Shown here: positions 1 to 8,430 of the stretch, piece by piece
Numbering within the stretch: position 1 is the first letter of the stretch
Layout of the letters: every line of letters starts with the position of its first letter
Source of the DNA: Mycolicibacterium sphagni
GTDB lineage: Bacteria; Actinomycetota; Actinomycetes; Mycobacteriales; Mycobacteriaceae
Assembly (NCBI RefSeq): GCF_013337765.1
Contig: NZ_VBSB01000003.1
Location: forward strand, 310,001 to 374,000
Length of the DNA stretch: 64,000 nt
Direction: 5' to 3'
Notes under the pieces: model-generated
What the model was told of the DNA's origin: nothing
Database searches by the model: none
Seen by the model: only the letters and a program-made list of their open reading frames with translations
Program-made: the position numbers and the translations under genes

Positions 1-595
1 GCACCAGGAACATGGTCAGGCCCTCGTGCTTGGGCACTGTCCAGTCGGTGCGGGCCAGCATCAGCCCGTAGTCGGCGGCGAAAGCGCTTGTGCTCCAGGT
101 CTTCGCGCCGTTGACGACCCACTTGTCGCCCACGCGATCGGCGCGGGTGATGACGCCGGCCAGATCGGAGCCGCCGCTGGGTTCGCTCAGCAGCTGGCAG
201 AGCACCTCGTCGCCGCGGATCGCGGCCGAAATGCGTTCACGTTTTTGGGCCTCGGTGCCCATGTCCAGGATCGTCGCCGAACAGATGGTCAGCGATGGCA
301 CATTGAGGATCAGCGGCATCTCATACGCGCGGCACTCGAGGTCGAACGCCCTCTGGTAGGAGTAGTCCAGGCCCTGTCCGCCGTATTCGCGGGGGAAGCA
401 GATACCGGCGAAACCGCCCTCGTACAAGCGCTTTTGCAGGTCCTGAGCGCGGTCCCACGAGGGTTGCTCGGCGCGCACCGCGAACGGCGGGTGGTCCGGG
501 TCGATCGGCGTCATGTTGGCCGCCAGCCAGCTACGGGCCCGCTCGGCAAATTCGGCGACCGATTCGGTGGCCGTCGAGATCGCGGTATCGGTCAT
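1..595 (-). CDS. Acyl-CoA dehydrogenase, N-terminal part (runs off the window)
   Basis: This is the N-terminal ~198 residues of an acyl-CoA dehydrogenase; the rest lies beyond the left edge. The readable part has the family N-terminal helical domain (AERARSWLAANM, REYGGQGLDYSYQRAF) and the middle beta domain signature (LLSEPSGGSDLAGV, VNGAKTWSTSA). The ATG lies in an ATGA overlap with the stop of the upstream acyl-CoA dehydrogenase, so the two are translationally coupled. Adjacent FadE genes in mycobacteria often encode the two subunits of a heteromeric FAD enzyme that oxidises sterol or fatty acyl-CoA. The catalytic C-terminus cannot be inspected here. Confidence 0.9.
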   Translation of the reverse strand, partial: MTDTAISTATESVAEFAERARSWLAANMTPIDPDHPPFAVRAEQPSWDRAQDLQKRLYEGGFAGICFPREYGGQGLDYSYQRAFDLECRAYEMPLILNVPSLTICSATILDMGTEAQKRERISAAIRGDEVLCQLLSEPSGGSDLAGVITRADRVGDKWVVNGAKTWSTSAFAADYGLMLARTDWTVPKHEGLTMFLV

Positions 596-1731
596 GCCGA
601 AGCCTCCTGTCGCACGGTCTTGGCGCTCAACGCGTACACCGCGCGGTGGTGATCGTCAGGTGAGCCGTAGAGCGCGCGGTAGAGCTCGGTGCGACGCAGG
701 AACAGGTGTAGGTCGTGCTCCCAGGTGACACCGATCCCGCCGTGCAGCTGCACGCAATCCTGCAACATCACCGGGGCTCGTTCGGCCACATAGGCTTTGG
801 CGACACTGACCAGTTTTGTCGCGTCTTCCGAGCGGGCCGACACCGCCGCCACCGCGCCCGCGGTGGTCGCCCGGCACGCCTCGAACCACATCTTCATATC
901 GGCGAGCCGATGCTTGAGCGCCTGGTAGGACGCCAGTGGCCTGCCGAAGCTATGGCGATCGAACATCCACTGCGTCGTCATCGCCAGCACAGTTTCCAGA
1001 ATCCCGACGATCTCGGCGCACTGCAGCACCAAGGCGACCTGGCGCTGCCGCTCGATGATCGCCGGTGTCGGCGCGGCGTCACCGACTACGGCGGCCTCGT
1101 CGACCTCGGCGCCGTCGAATTCCACTCGGGCATAACGCTTCACCATGTCGACGGAGCGCTGCTCGGTGACCGTTGCCCGGTCGGCGGGAACCAGAAATTG
1201 GCGAGGACTGCCGTCCAAATCGGCGACCACCACGAAGACACCGGCTTCGGTGCCCGCCTCGACCCGGTCCTTCACCCCGTCGATGCGGTAACCGGACTCG
1301 GTGCGCGTCGCGGTCACCCCCGGCTGCAACGGGGACAGCGGCCGGCGCGGTTCGTAGACCGCCCAGGACGCCACCAGTTCGCCGGCCACCAGTGCATCGA
1401 TGGTGGCTTCATGACCACCGGGTGCCTCGACCAGACCTGCCAGCACGACGCTGACCGGATGCAGCGGCCCCGGAGCCACGCTGTGACCGATCTGTTCGGC
1501 CACCAGGGCGAGATCGGCCAAACCGTCACCCGAAACACTGCCGCCGCCAAGCTCTTCCGGCACCAGCAGGCTGGCCCAGCCGAGCTCGGCCGCCCGCTGC
1601 CACCACGCGCTGTCGAAGGAGATGTCCGCGGCGTGCAGCTCGCGCACCCGGCTCAGTGACGCCTCCTTCTCCAGGAAGGCCTGCGTCGTCGACGCAAACA
1701 GCAGTTGTTCGGGATTGGCGACATCTGTCAT
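592..1731 (-). CDS. Acyl-CoA dehydrogenase family protein (probable partner subunit)
   Basis: The 379-residue product has the acyl-CoA dehydrogenase fold: an N-terminal helical domain (LGWASLLVPEELGG), a middle domain and a C-terminal four-helix domain (FDRHSFGRPLASYQALKHRLADM). The C-terminal family region reads LHGGIGVTWEHDLHLFLRR. The family's usual catalytic Glu segment (EGTSE-like) is not visible, as in the non-catalytic subunits of heteromeric FadE enzymes. Its stop overlaps the start of the next acyl-CoA dehydrogenase by 4 bases, and the amidohydrolase gene lies 45 bases upstream on the same strand. The substrate is unknown. Confidence 0.88.
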   Translation of the reverse strand: MTDVANPEQLLFASTTQAFLEKEASLSRVRELHAADISFDSAWWQRAAELGWASLLVPEELGGGSVSGDGLADLALVAEQIGHSVAPGPLHPVSVVLAGLVEAPGGHEATIDALVAGELVASWAVYEPRRPLSPLQPGVTATRTESGYRIDGVKDRVEAGTEAGVFVVVADLDGSPRQFLVPADRATVTEQRSVDMVKRYARVEFDGAEVDEAAVVGDAAPTPAIIERQRQVALVLQCAEIVGILETVLAMTTQWMFDRHSFGRPLASYQALKHRLADMKMWFEACRATTAGAVAAVSARSEDATKLVSVAKAYVAERAPVMLQDCVQLHGGIGVTWEHDLHLFLRRTELYRALYGSPDDHHRAVYALSAKTVRQEASA

Positions 1732-1776
1732 AGAGCCAGTCCAGCCTGTTCAGTCGTGGTGGTCAGTCGAATCGGG

Positions 1777-3006
1777 TCAGGCGATGACGAGCGCAGGCAC
1801 GTCGGGCTTGTGGACCGACTCGTTGGGGACCTTGAACAGGTCTACGAGGTTGCCGCCCATCACCTTTCGCTGACCTTCCTCGTCGAGGCCCTGGGCGACC
1901 AGGTCGTCGACAAGGTTGATCGGGTTGGCCAGCCCCTCCGGGTGCGGCCAGTCCGACCCGAAGATGATGCGGTCGATACCGCACAGCTCGGCCATCTTCT
2001 TGAAGTCGTCCTCCCAGAACGGCGCCACGTAGACACCGCGCCGGAACGCCTCGATGGGGTTCTCGGGGAACTCCTGCGGCATCTTCGAGTAGACGTCTTT
2101 GAACTGGTAGAAGAGGTACGGCACCCAGGACGCGCCGTTCTCGATGGACAGGATGCGCAGATCCGGGTTGCGGGTCAGCGCGCCGTGGCACACCAGGGCC
2201 GCCATCGTGTCCTCGATGGGCCGCTTGCCCATCGCAACCATCCGGAACGACGTCGGCTTGAATGGCAGGAACTCGTCGGCGGGCTCCCAGTCGTTGAGGT
2301 ACTCGGCGTAGCCGCTGTCCGAGGCGTGCATGCACACCGGGATGCCGGCTTTGACGCAGGCGTCCCAGAACGGATCGAACTCGGGCAGGCCCATCGAGCG
2401 GGTGCCGCGGAAGCCTGCGACGGGCGCCGGGCGCACCAGCACGGTCTTGGCGCCGCGCTCCAGGCACCATTCGAGCTCCTCGAGCGCACGGTCGACGATG
2501 CTCAGGTTGATCACCGGAGTGGAGAAGATCCGGCCCTCGTAGTTGAACTGCCAGGTCTCATACATCCACTGGTTGAGCGCGTGGACGATGTCCAGGATCA
2601 GCTCGGGATCGTCCTTGAGCCGCTCCTCGACCAGGCTGGCCAGGGTCGGGAACATGATCGTGTAGTCCAGGCCCAGGCCGTCGAGTACCTCGAGGCGTGC
2701 CTCGGGGTTGCGGAACGCGGGGATGGCCTTCATCGGCTTGCCCATGACCTCGCGGTAGCTCTTGCCGCCGCTGCCGTGCCGGAAGTATTCCTCCTGGGCG
2801 CCGGGTCGGGCGACGACCTCGAAGGTCGGGTTGGGGATGTAGTCGCTGATGTGGTTGCGCACCACGATCTTGGTGCGGCCCTTGACGTCGATGTAGTCGA
2901 TGACGCCCTTCCGGTTGTCCGGCAGGAATTGCGTCAGCGCTTCCTGGGGCTCGTAGAAGTGGTTGTCGGCGTCGAACACGGGATAGGGAAGCTCGCGCGA
3001 GGGCAT
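1777..3006 (-). CDS. Amidohydrolase family metal-dependent hydrolase (Amidohydro_2, TIM barrel)
   Basis: The 409-residue product begins MPSRELPYPVFDADNHFYEP. DADNHFYE is the metal-binding N-terminal motif of the amidohydrolase-2 group. Later motifs are CMHASDSG and IIFGSDWPHPEG, whose Asp completes the metal site. These enzymes hydrolyse or decarboxylate cyclic and aromatic substrates; this one's substrate is unknown. The ATG at 3006 is preceded by a GGAG-type ribosome site, and the frame stays open a further 25 codons upstream. It is flanked by a TetR gene and two acyl-CoA dehydrogenases on the same strand, which suggests a catabolic cluster. A motif shared with the thioesterase promoter lies 37-51 bases upstream. 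Confidence 0.85.
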   Translation of the reverse strand: MPSRELPYPVFDADNHFYEPQEALTQFLPDNRKGVIDYIDVKGRTKIVVRNHISDYIPNPTFEVVARPGAQEEYFRHGSGGKSYREVMGKPMKAIPAFRNPEARLEVLDGLGLDYTIMFPTLASLVEERLKDDPELILDIVHALNQWMYETWQFNYEGRIFSTPVINLSIVDRALEELEWCLERGAKTVLVRPAPVAGFRGTRSMGLPEFDPFWDACVKAGIPVCMHASDSGYAEYLNDWEPADEFLPFKPTSFRMVAMGKRPIEDTMAALVCHGALTRNPDLRILSIENGASWVPYLFYQFKDVYSKMPQEFPENPIEAFRRGVYVAPFWEDDFKKMAELCGIDRIIFGSDWPHPEGLANPINLVDDLVAQGLDEEGQRKVMGGNLVDLFKVPNESVHKPDVPALVIA

Positions 3007-3026
3007 GGCCGCCTCCAGGAAGTCTG

Positions 3027-3032
3027 AATTTA
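3027..3032 (-). promoter_or_regulatory. Candidate -10 box of the amidohydrolase operon
   Basis: Read on the minus strand this is TAAATT, which fits the mycobacterial TANNNT -10 pattern. It lies about 20 bases upstream of the ATG, and the palindrome at 3043-3057 falls in the -35 region, where a repressor would block polymerase. Confidence 0.35.
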
Positions 3033-3042
3033 GTGGGCTGAC

Positions 3043-3057
3043 GGTAATGACGTTACC
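3043..3057. promoter_or_regulatory. Candidate TetR operator, copy 1
   Basis: GGTAATGACGTTACC is an imperfect palindrome with 5-base outer arms GGTAA/TTACC. Its right 12 bases (AATGACGTTACC) recur exactly at 3772-3783 in the tetR-thioesterase intergenic region. The recurrence in front of two units around one TetR gene suggests an operator for that regulator. Confidence 0.55.
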
Positions 3058-3116
3058 ACGTAGGTAGCTGCATAAACACATCGGCCGAACAATGGGGATC
3101 TAGCTGCGCAAACAGG

Positions 3117-3737
3117 TCAGGGGAGCAGGCCGCGCACGCAGAAGTCGTAAATGTGCGCCCCGTCGATGGGGATGCCGTTGAGTTCGGCGCCGAGGCTGCG
3201 CAGCCGCATCGCTCCGAGGACCGCCTGCATGATGAGCGCCGCGGTGGTCTCGGACTGCAGATCGGGCCGGAATGTGCCCTCGCCCTTGCCGCGTTCGAGG
3301 ATCTCGCCGATCAACTGATGCAGCGGCGAGAGCACCCGGGAGTACTCCTTGGGCAGGGTCTCGGCGAGGTGGTCGTTGTAGTAGGTCAGGCCGCGGTTGA
3401 TGCTGTCCTGCTTGGTGGTTTCGGCCGGGGTGCAGATCCGGTCGATCAGCAGCTTCATCGCCTCGGTCGCGGGCAGGCCGTCGGTCTCTTTGCGCCACTG
3501 CTTGGTGGACTCGGCCATGATGGTGTCGATCAGCGCCAGCAGCAGCTCGTCTTTGGTCGTGAAGTGCTGGTAGAACGACCGCAGCGAGGTCTTCGAACGC
3601 TCAACGACTTCCAGAACAGTGAAGTCGGTGCGACCGGTCTCGGCCAGAATCGACAGCGCGGACCGCATGAAGCGGCTCTCCCGGGAGTCCGGATCGGCGG
3701 TCATCGCGTCGGGCGATCGTTCGTTGGCCTTGGCCAT
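3117..3737 (-). CDS. TetR family transcriptional regulator
   Basis: The 206-residue protein has an N-terminal helix-turn-helix of TetR type (residues ~20-65, including TVLEVVERSKTSLRSFYQHF and KDELLLALI) and a variable ligand-binding C-terminal domain. Members are usually repressors released by a small ligand such as an acyl-CoA. It is divergent from a thioesterase and co-directional with the amidohydrolase and acyl-CoA dehydrogenase genes, so it probably controls both. The ATG at 3737 follows a -10-like TAAGCT (minus strand, 3744-3749) by six bases, which suggests a leaderless mRNA. Confidence 0.9.
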   Translation of the reverse strand: MAKANERSPDAMTADPDSRESRFMRSALSILAETGRTDFTVLEVVERSKTSLRSFYQHFTTKDELLLALIDTIMAESTKQWRKETDGLPATEAMKLLIDRICTPAETTKQDSINRGLTYYNDHLAETLPKEYSRVLSPLHQLIGEILERGKGEGTFRPDLQSETTAALIMQAVLGAMRLRSLGAELNGIPIDGAHIYDFCVRGLLP

Positions 3738-3743
3738 CGGGTC

Positions 3744-3749
3744 AGCTTA
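3744..3749 (-). promoter_or_regulatory. Candidate -10 box of the tetR gene (leaderless)
   Basis: The minus-strand hexamer TAAGCT ends 6 bases before the ATG at 3737. Transcription would start at or next to the A of the ATG. The repeat at 3769-3783 would then cover the -35 region. Confidence 0.4.
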
Positions 3750-3768
3750 TCGGTCGGGTTACAGTGAC

Positions 3769-3783
3769 GAGAATGACGTTACC
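3769..3783. promoter_or_regulatory. Candidate TetR operator, copy 2
   Basis: GAGAATGACGTTACC shares 12 consecutive bases with the palindrome at 3043-3057; its left arm is degenerate. It lies between the divergent tetR (start 3737) and thioesterase (start 3814) genes, so one bound dimer could control both. Confidence 0.55.
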
Positions 3784-3813
3784 GTCTTGGAACACGACGA
3801 GGTGAGGGAACAC

Positions 3814-4695
3814 GTGGCTTCGAATTCTGGCGAGAACCTTTGGACAGTGGCGCGCCTGCTCGAGCTCTTCGACATCGAGGCCGAGAGCCAGGATCGCTAC
3901 ATCGCCCCGACCGGTATCGCCGACGCCGACGAGCGCCAGGTCGTCGAGGGCACCCAGGTGCTCGCCCAGGCCATCGTGGCCGCGGCAAAGCGCTTCGAGG
4001 GCAAGTCAATTCGCTCGGTGCACAGTGTGTTCGCGCGCGCGGTGCTGGTGGGGCCGCCGGTGGTGCTCGATATCGACGTCGTCTCCGAGGGGCGTTCCAC
4101 CGCCACCGCCTTCATCACCGCCTCGCAGAACGGCAAGCGCGCCATGACGTTCACGGTGTTCGCCGACGTGCCCACCCCCGACGTGATCCGCCACCACCTG
4201 CCGCGGCCGGAGGTGGCCGGGCCGGATCAGTCCAATGTCTGCGAGATGCCGATGGACGGACGGCAGGTCAAGCTGGTCGACGTCGTCGATATCAACAGCC
4301 CTGACGAGGTGGGCCCGCCCGAGGTCTATGCATGGCTGCACTACGAGCCCATCCCGACGCGCGACGACCTGGCCAAGGCCCTGATCGCCTACTTCACCGG
4401 GCATCTGGGCATCTCGACGACGATGCGCGCGCACGCGGGGATCGGCACCGCGCAGTCGCACCTCACCGTGTCGACCGCGCCGATGACCGTGACGGTGAGC
4501 TTCCACGAGCCGGTCAGCTGGAGCGGTTGGCTGCTCTACACCCACGAGAGCACGCAGGTCGGTGCCGGCATGTCCTACATCCGCGGCGCGGTCCACACAG
4601 AAGAGGGCGAGCTGATCGCCTCGTTCACCCAGGACGCGTTGATCCGCCCGCTGCGGGTCACCGACAACGCGATCGCCGCCGAAGCCCGGATCTGA
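3814..4695 (+). CDS. Acyl-CoA thioesterase, TesB-like double hotdog
   Basis: The 293-residue product fits the TesB/thioesterase II family, which hydrolyses acyl-CoA to free acid and CoA. The N-terminal hotdog holds GKSIRSVHSVFARAVLVGPP and the C-terminal one IGTAQSHLTVSTAPMTVTVSFHEP. The family arrangement with a final QDALIRPL segment is present (FTQDALIRPL). The GTG at 3814 was chosen because GTGAGGG lies just upstream and the length then matches the family, although the frame is open further upstream. It is divergent from the TetR gene and probably under its control. The DUF427 gene starts 4 bases after its stop. Confidence 0.85.
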   Translation: MASNSGENLWTVARLLELFDIEAESQDRYIAPTGIADADERQVVEGTQVLAQAIVAAAKRFEGKSIRSVHSVFARAVLVGPPVVLDIDVVSEGRSTATAFITASQNGKRAMTFTVFADVPTPDVIRHHLPRPEVAGPDQSNVCEMPMDGRQVKLVDVVDINSPDEVGPPEVYAWLHYEPIPTRDDLAKALIAYFTGHLGISTTMRAHAGIGTAQSHLTVSTAPMTVTVSFHEPVSWSGWLLYTHESTQVGAGMSYIRGAVHTEEGELIASFTQDALIRPLRVTDNAIAAEARI

Positions 4696-4699
4696 CGCG

Positions 4700-5377
4700 A
4701 TGAGCCTGGTCGCCGGGCGCGGTCCACTCGGTCCGGATCGGGCCGGCTGGTTCTCCGCGCCGGTGGCCGAGCCGATCGTCTACGTCGAGCCCCATCCGCG
4801 GCGGGTGCAGGCGGTGCGCGGCGGGCAGTTGGTCATCGACACCGAGAACGCGCTGATGGTCCACCGTGCCGGGGCGCCGTTGAGCTATGTCTTCCCGGTC
4901 GGTGAAACAGCTGATCTGCCAACCGAACCCGAGGAGTTCGCGCCCGGCTATGTGCGGGTGCCGTGGGACGCCGTCGATACCTGGTTGGAGGAGGGGCGCA
5001 CCCTGGTGCACTACCCGCCCAATCCGTATCACCGCGTCGACTGCAGGCCCGCCCGGCGGCGGCTGCGCGTCGAGGTCGCGGGCGGCGTGCTGGTAGACAC
5101 CGACGACACCGTGATCGTGTTCGAGACATCCTTGGCGCCAAGGCTTTACGTCGCACCCGAGCATGTGCGCACAGATCTGCTGCGCCCCACGGCCACGTCG
5201 AGCTACTGCAACTACAAGGGATATGCGACCTACTGGGCCGCCGGCGACGTCGAGGACGTGGCCTGGAGTTACGGCGATCCGCTACCCGAAACCGGTCCCA
5301 TCGCAGGCTATTTCAGTTTCGACCCGGAGCGAGCCGACGTCACTGCCGAGCTGCCTAGCCCAGATCACGCGCCTTGA
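4700..5377 (+). CDS. DUF427 domain-containing protein
   Basis: This 225-residue protein carries DUF427 features: RRRLRVEVAGGVLVDTDDTVIVFET, APRLYV, and the conserved SSYCNYKGYATYW segment in the second half. An N-terminal half with a related pattern (RRVQAVRGGQLVIDTENALMV) suggests a duplicated domain. The biochemical function of the family is not established. It starts 4 bases after the thioesterase stop and probably shares its transcript. Its 3' end overlaps the convergent metallopeptidase gene by 23 bases. Confidence 0.85.
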   Translation: MSLVAGRGPLGPDRAGWFSAPVAEPIVYVEPHPRRVQAVRGGQLVIDTENALMVHRAGAPLSYVFPVGETADLPTEPEEFAPGYVRVPWDAVDTWLEEGRTLVHYPPNPYHRVDCRPARRRLRVEVAGGVLVDTDDTVIVFETSLAPRLYVAPEHVRTDLLRPTATSSYCNYKGYATYWAAGDVEDVAWSYGDPLPETGPIAGYFSFDPERADVTAELPSPDHAP

Positions 5378-6233
5378 ACGTGTCGCACTGCTTGGGGTCA
5401 CCGGTCTGATAGCCGGTGGTGAACCACTTCTGGCGCTCGGCCGACGAACCGTGCGTCCACGCCTCGGGGTTCACCCGCCCGGTCGCTTGCTTCTGAATCC
5501 GGTCGTCACCCACCGATGCCGCCGCCGACAGCGCGTCGGCAATGTCCTTATCGGTCAACGGCTGTAGATAGGTGACGTCGGTGCCGGGCTGCTTGGTGAT
5601 CGCGGCGTAGTGCGCCCACACCCCGGCGTAGCAGTCGGCCTGCAGTTCGGTGCGGACACTGCCGCCGGTGGCGCCCTGGGCGCCCTGCTGGGCGCGGCCC
5701 AGCACGCCGAGCAGGTCCTGGACGTGGTGGCCGTACTCGTGCGCGACCACGTACTCCTGCGCCAACGGTCCACCGCTGGAACCGAATTGGTCGGTGAGCA
5801 CCTGGAAGAAATCGGTGTCGAAATACGCGGTCTTGTCCACCGGGCAGTAGAACGGCCCGACGTCACTGGTGGCCGGTCCGCAGCCGGTCTGCACCTGATT
5901 CTTGAACAACATCATCTTGGGCCGGGTGTAGCCCTTGAGCAGGTCGGTCCACACGCCGTCAACGGAGTTGCCGGTGGCCACCACCCGGCATTCGACGTAC
6001 TGGTTGGCGTCGGCGCCGGTCTTGCACTTGCTCAGGTCGTAGCCAGATTGCTCGGCACCGGGCGGCAAGGTCTGCTGCGGTGTGGTGACCTGACTGGGAT
6101 CGATGCCGAGGAACACCGCCAGCAGCACCACCACCAGGCCGCCGAGACCACCGCCGATCGCGATGCCCCGGCCGCCGCCCCCGCCGGTCGAGGTGGTGCT
6201 CGTGTCGATCTGCATACCCTCGTTGAAGGTCAT
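5355..6233 (-). CDS. Neutral zinc metallopeptidase, YpfJ-like, membrane anchored
   Basis: The 292-residue product has a Gly-rich N-terminus, one membrane segment (residues ~25-45, GGLGGLVVVLLAVFLGI) and an extracytoplasmic catalytic domain. The zincin motif HEYGH is at residues 165-169 (EYVVAHEYGHHVQDLLG), followed by ELQADCYAGVWAHY, which supplies the downstream ligand region. This is the putative neutral zinc metallopeptidase family (Zn_peptidase; Rv2575-like from memory), whose substrate is unknown. The ATG at 6233 has GGAGT just upstream, although the frame is open for 20 more codons. The 3' end overlaps the DUF427 gene on the other strand. Confidence 0.88.
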   Translation of the reverse strand: MTFNEGMQIDTSTTSTGGGGGRGIAIGGGLGGLVVVLLAVFLGIDPSQVTTPQQTLPPGAEQSGYDLSKCKTGADANQYVECRVVATGNSVDGVWTDLLKGYTRPKMMLFKNQVQTGCGPATSDVGPFYCPVDKTAYFDTDFFQVLTDQFGSSGGPLAQEYVVAHEYGHHVQDLLGVLGRAQQGAQGATGGSVRTELQADCYAGVWAHYAAITKQPGTDVTYLQPLTDKDIADALSAAASVGDDRIQKQATGRVNPEAWTHGSSAERQKWFTTGYQTGDPKQCDTFKARDLG

Positions 6234-6293
6234 GGCCACTCCTCGAGATCGACACTCCAGCGCAGACTTCCCGGCTCGTTCACCTTGCCACAC

Positions 6294-6299
6294 TACGAT
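6294..6299 (+). promoter_or_regulatory. Candidate -10 box of the carboxylesterase gene (leaderless)
   Basis: TACGAT fits TANNNT and ends 6 bases before the GTG at 6306, with no Shine-Dalgarno sequence between them. This is the spacing expected for a leaderless mycobacterial mRNA. Confidence 0.45.
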
Positions 6300-6305
6300 T
6301 GCGCC

Positions 6306-7820
6306 GTGACCGTCGTCGCGGATCCGTCGACCGTGGTTTACACCTCCCTAGGTGCGGTGTGCGGTGCCACCGAGCACGGCGTCCGGGTCTGGCGCGGCAT
6401 TCCATACGCCGAGCAACCCGTCGGCGACCGCCGGTTCCGGGAGCCCATCCCACTGCAGCCGTGGTCGGGCGTACGCGACGCCATCGAGTTCGGGCCGATG
6501 CCCCCGCAGGGCCGCTCGTTCGTCGGCGGCGGACGTGACGACCCTAAGATCCGCGACGAGGCCTGCCTGACCCTCACGGTCTGGGCGCCTGGCCCTAACC
6601 CCGGGTCGCTGCGCTCCTGCCCGCCGACGACCGATAAGCCCTTGCCCGTCATGGTCTGGATCCCCGGCGGAGCCTTCGTCTACGGCGCCGGGCAGCTACA
6701 GCTCTACAACGGCTCGCGGCTGGCCGCCAACGGCGACGTCGTGGTGGTCAACGTGACCTACCGGCTCGGGGTGTTCGGCGGGTTCGAACTCGGCGATCTC
6801 GGTGCCGGTTTCGCCGACAACCTGTGCCTGCGGGACCAGATCGCGGCGCTGCAGTGGGTGCAGGACAACATCGCTGCGTTCGGCGGAGACCCGCAGCGCG
6901 TCACCATCTTCGGTGAGTCCGCCGGAGCGACATCGGTGCTGGCGCTGCTGGCCAGCCCGGCCGGTGAAGGCCTGTTCGCCCGGGCGATCGCACAGAGCCC
7001 GGCGCTACCGCTGATCGCCGACCGCGCCACCCGGGCGCGGCGGGCACACGAGTTCGTCGACATCGTGGGTTCCGATCCCGCGGCGTTCCCGGTCCTGCCG
7101 CAGCGGGTGCTGCGCCGCGCGGCCGGGGAGATCCAGCGCCGGAGTGTGGCGACCAGCCCGACACTGGCCTACGGCCTCACCTATGGGGTGGACCTACTGC
7201 CGCGACATCCGATCGAGGCCGCGCGGGCCGGTGAGGTCAACCGGGTGCCGCTGATCGTGGGGACCAACAGCCACGAGGCGTCGATGTTCGCCTGGGCCAA
7301 GCCGCCCATGCTGCCGACCACAGTCGAGAGCATCGACGCCTACTTCGACCGGGTGGCGCCCGACGCCAGGGACCGGGTGCTGGCCGGTTATCCCGAGTAC
7401 CCGCGCCGGCGCTCGCAGATCGCCGTCGGTTCTGACGTGATGTTCGGGGCGCCGACCTGGGCGTTCGCCGACGCCTACAGCCCGCATGCGACCACCCACG
7501 TCTACCGGTTCGACCACACCACCTGGACCCTGAAGATGCTGGGGCTCGGTGCCACCCATGGCAGCGAGATCGTGCACATCCAGCACAGCTACGGCTCGTA
7601 TCTGGGCCGCAAGCTGCATCCGTTGGGGCGGCGCGTGCAGCCCGCGGTGGGCCGCCGGATGCAGCGCACCTGGCTGAATTTCGCCACCCACGGCGCGCTC
7701 GACGACTGGCCCCGCTACGACACCGCGCGGCGGCGCACCCGGGTCATCCAGTCCAACCGCGACGTATCGGTCGACGACCCGGACGTGCAGCGCCGCGAAG
7801 CCTGGCTGGGGCTGTACTAG
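6306..7820 (+). CDS. Carboxylesterase, type B (alpha/beta hydrolase)
   Basis: The 504-residue protein is a type-B carboxylesterase (para-nitrobenzyl esterase group) that hydrolyses carboxylic esters. The N-terminal VRVWRGIPYAEQPVGDRRFREP is diagnostic. The nucleophile elbow GESAGA places the catalytic Ser at residue 205, the oxyanion segment is WIPGGAFVYGAG, and GATHGSEIVH supplies the probable catalytic His. No signal peptide is visible. The GTG at 6306 is the first start compatible with the family N-terminus and sits six bases after a TACGAT box. Its stop overlaps the convergent SRPBCC gene. Confidence 0.9.
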   Translation: MTVVADPSTVVYTSLGAVCGATEHGVRVWRGIPYAEQPVGDRRFREPIPLQPWSGVRDAIEFGPMPPQGRSFVGGGRDDPKIRDEACLTLTVWAPGPNPGSLRSCPPTTDKPLPVMVWIPGGAFVYGAGQLQLYNGSRLAANGDVVVVNVTYRLGVFGGFELGDLGAGFADNLCLRDQIAALQWVQDNIAAFGGDPQRVTIFGESAGATSVLALLASPAGEGLFARAIAQSPALPLIADRATRARRAHEFVDIVGSDPAAFPVLPQRVLRRAAGEIQRRSVATSPTLAYGLTYGVDLLPRHPIEAARAGEVNRVPLIVGTNSHEASMFAWAKPPMLPTTVESIDAYFDRVAPDARDRVLAGYPEYPRRRSQIAVGSDVMFGAPTWAFADAYSPHATTHVYRFDHTTWTLKMLGLGATHGSEIVHIQHSYGSYLGRKLHPLGRRVQPAVGRRMQRTWLNFATHGALDDWPRYDTARRRTRVIQSNRDVSVDDPDVQRREAWLGLY

Positions 7821-8314
7821 CCGTAGTGCTTGTCGGTGTACCGCCGCAGGTTGGCCAGGAACCATTTGAACGACAGATTCATCAGCGGTCCGCCCACCAC
7901 CAGGCCCACTCGGGCCGGGCCGTTCGCCTTCTGCGCCAGCGTCCAGGTCAGCCGGCAGCCGCCCGGGGTCTCGACCACGATGTATTCCTCGGCGAACGCG
8001 GCGACCACCTTGTTCGAGCAGGTGTTGAACCGAAATGCCATGTAGCGGAACGGTTCCCAGGCAAGGAACTCCTCGTCGCCGACCAGCCCGCCGAGCATGT
8101 CGACGGTGCGCGTGGTGCCGACGCCGTAGGGCTTCGGGCTGGTCCAGGTGACCTTGGTGATGACCTTCGCCCACTGCGGCCAGGACTGGGCGTCGGCGAG
8201 GACGTCGAAGAGCTGCTCGGGCGTGATCGCGAGGTCCACGCTGTTGGAGAAGCGGAACGGCGCGGTCTTGATCCAGTCCAGGTCGACGCGCTCACAGGGA
8301 TACATCGTGGTCAT
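7817..8314 (-). CDS. SRPBCC (polyketide cyclase/START-like) family protein
   Basis: The 165-residue protein has the SRPBCC hydrophobic-ligand fold: [33 protein letters not shown], a central GVGTTRTV strand and a C-terminal helix ([18 protein letters not shown]). Members bind or cyclise lipid-like ligands; no ligand can be named. The ATG at 8314 is preceded by GGAGGT, which decides this start over an in-frame one eight codons upstream. It ends inside the stop of the esterase gene on the opposite strand. Confidence 0.82.
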   Translation of the reverse strand: MTTMYPCERVDLDWIKTAPFRFSNSVDLAITPEQLFDVLADAQSWPQWAKVITKVTWTSPKPYGVGTTRTVDMLGGLVGDEEFLAWEPFRYMAFRFNTCSNKVVAAFAEEYIVVETPGGCRLTWTLAQKANGPARVGLVVGGPLMNLSFKWFLANLRRYTDKHYG

Positions 8315-8377
8315 CGGGCTACCTCCGTGGGAGACCATACACCGACGTGACGAATGTCCGGTCGGGTAGACCTCATA

Positions 8378-8383
8378 GACTGA
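8378..8383 (+). promoter_or_regulatory. Candidate -10 box of aspS
   Basis: TAGACT matches TANNNT about 48 bases upstream of the aspS GTG, leaving a leader of about 40 bases that contains the ribosome site AGGGAG at 8419-8424. No clear -35 is seen. Confidence 0.3.
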
Positions 8384-8430
8384 TCCCTCGATTTCCGATC
8401 CTTGTTTGTCTAGATCCCAGGGAGTTTTCA

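Noticed and set aside
8315..8430. T-box or other riboswitch before aspS
   Set aside because: The ~115-base gap is too short for a T-box and contains no T-box core; only a -10-like hexamer and a ribosome site are visible.
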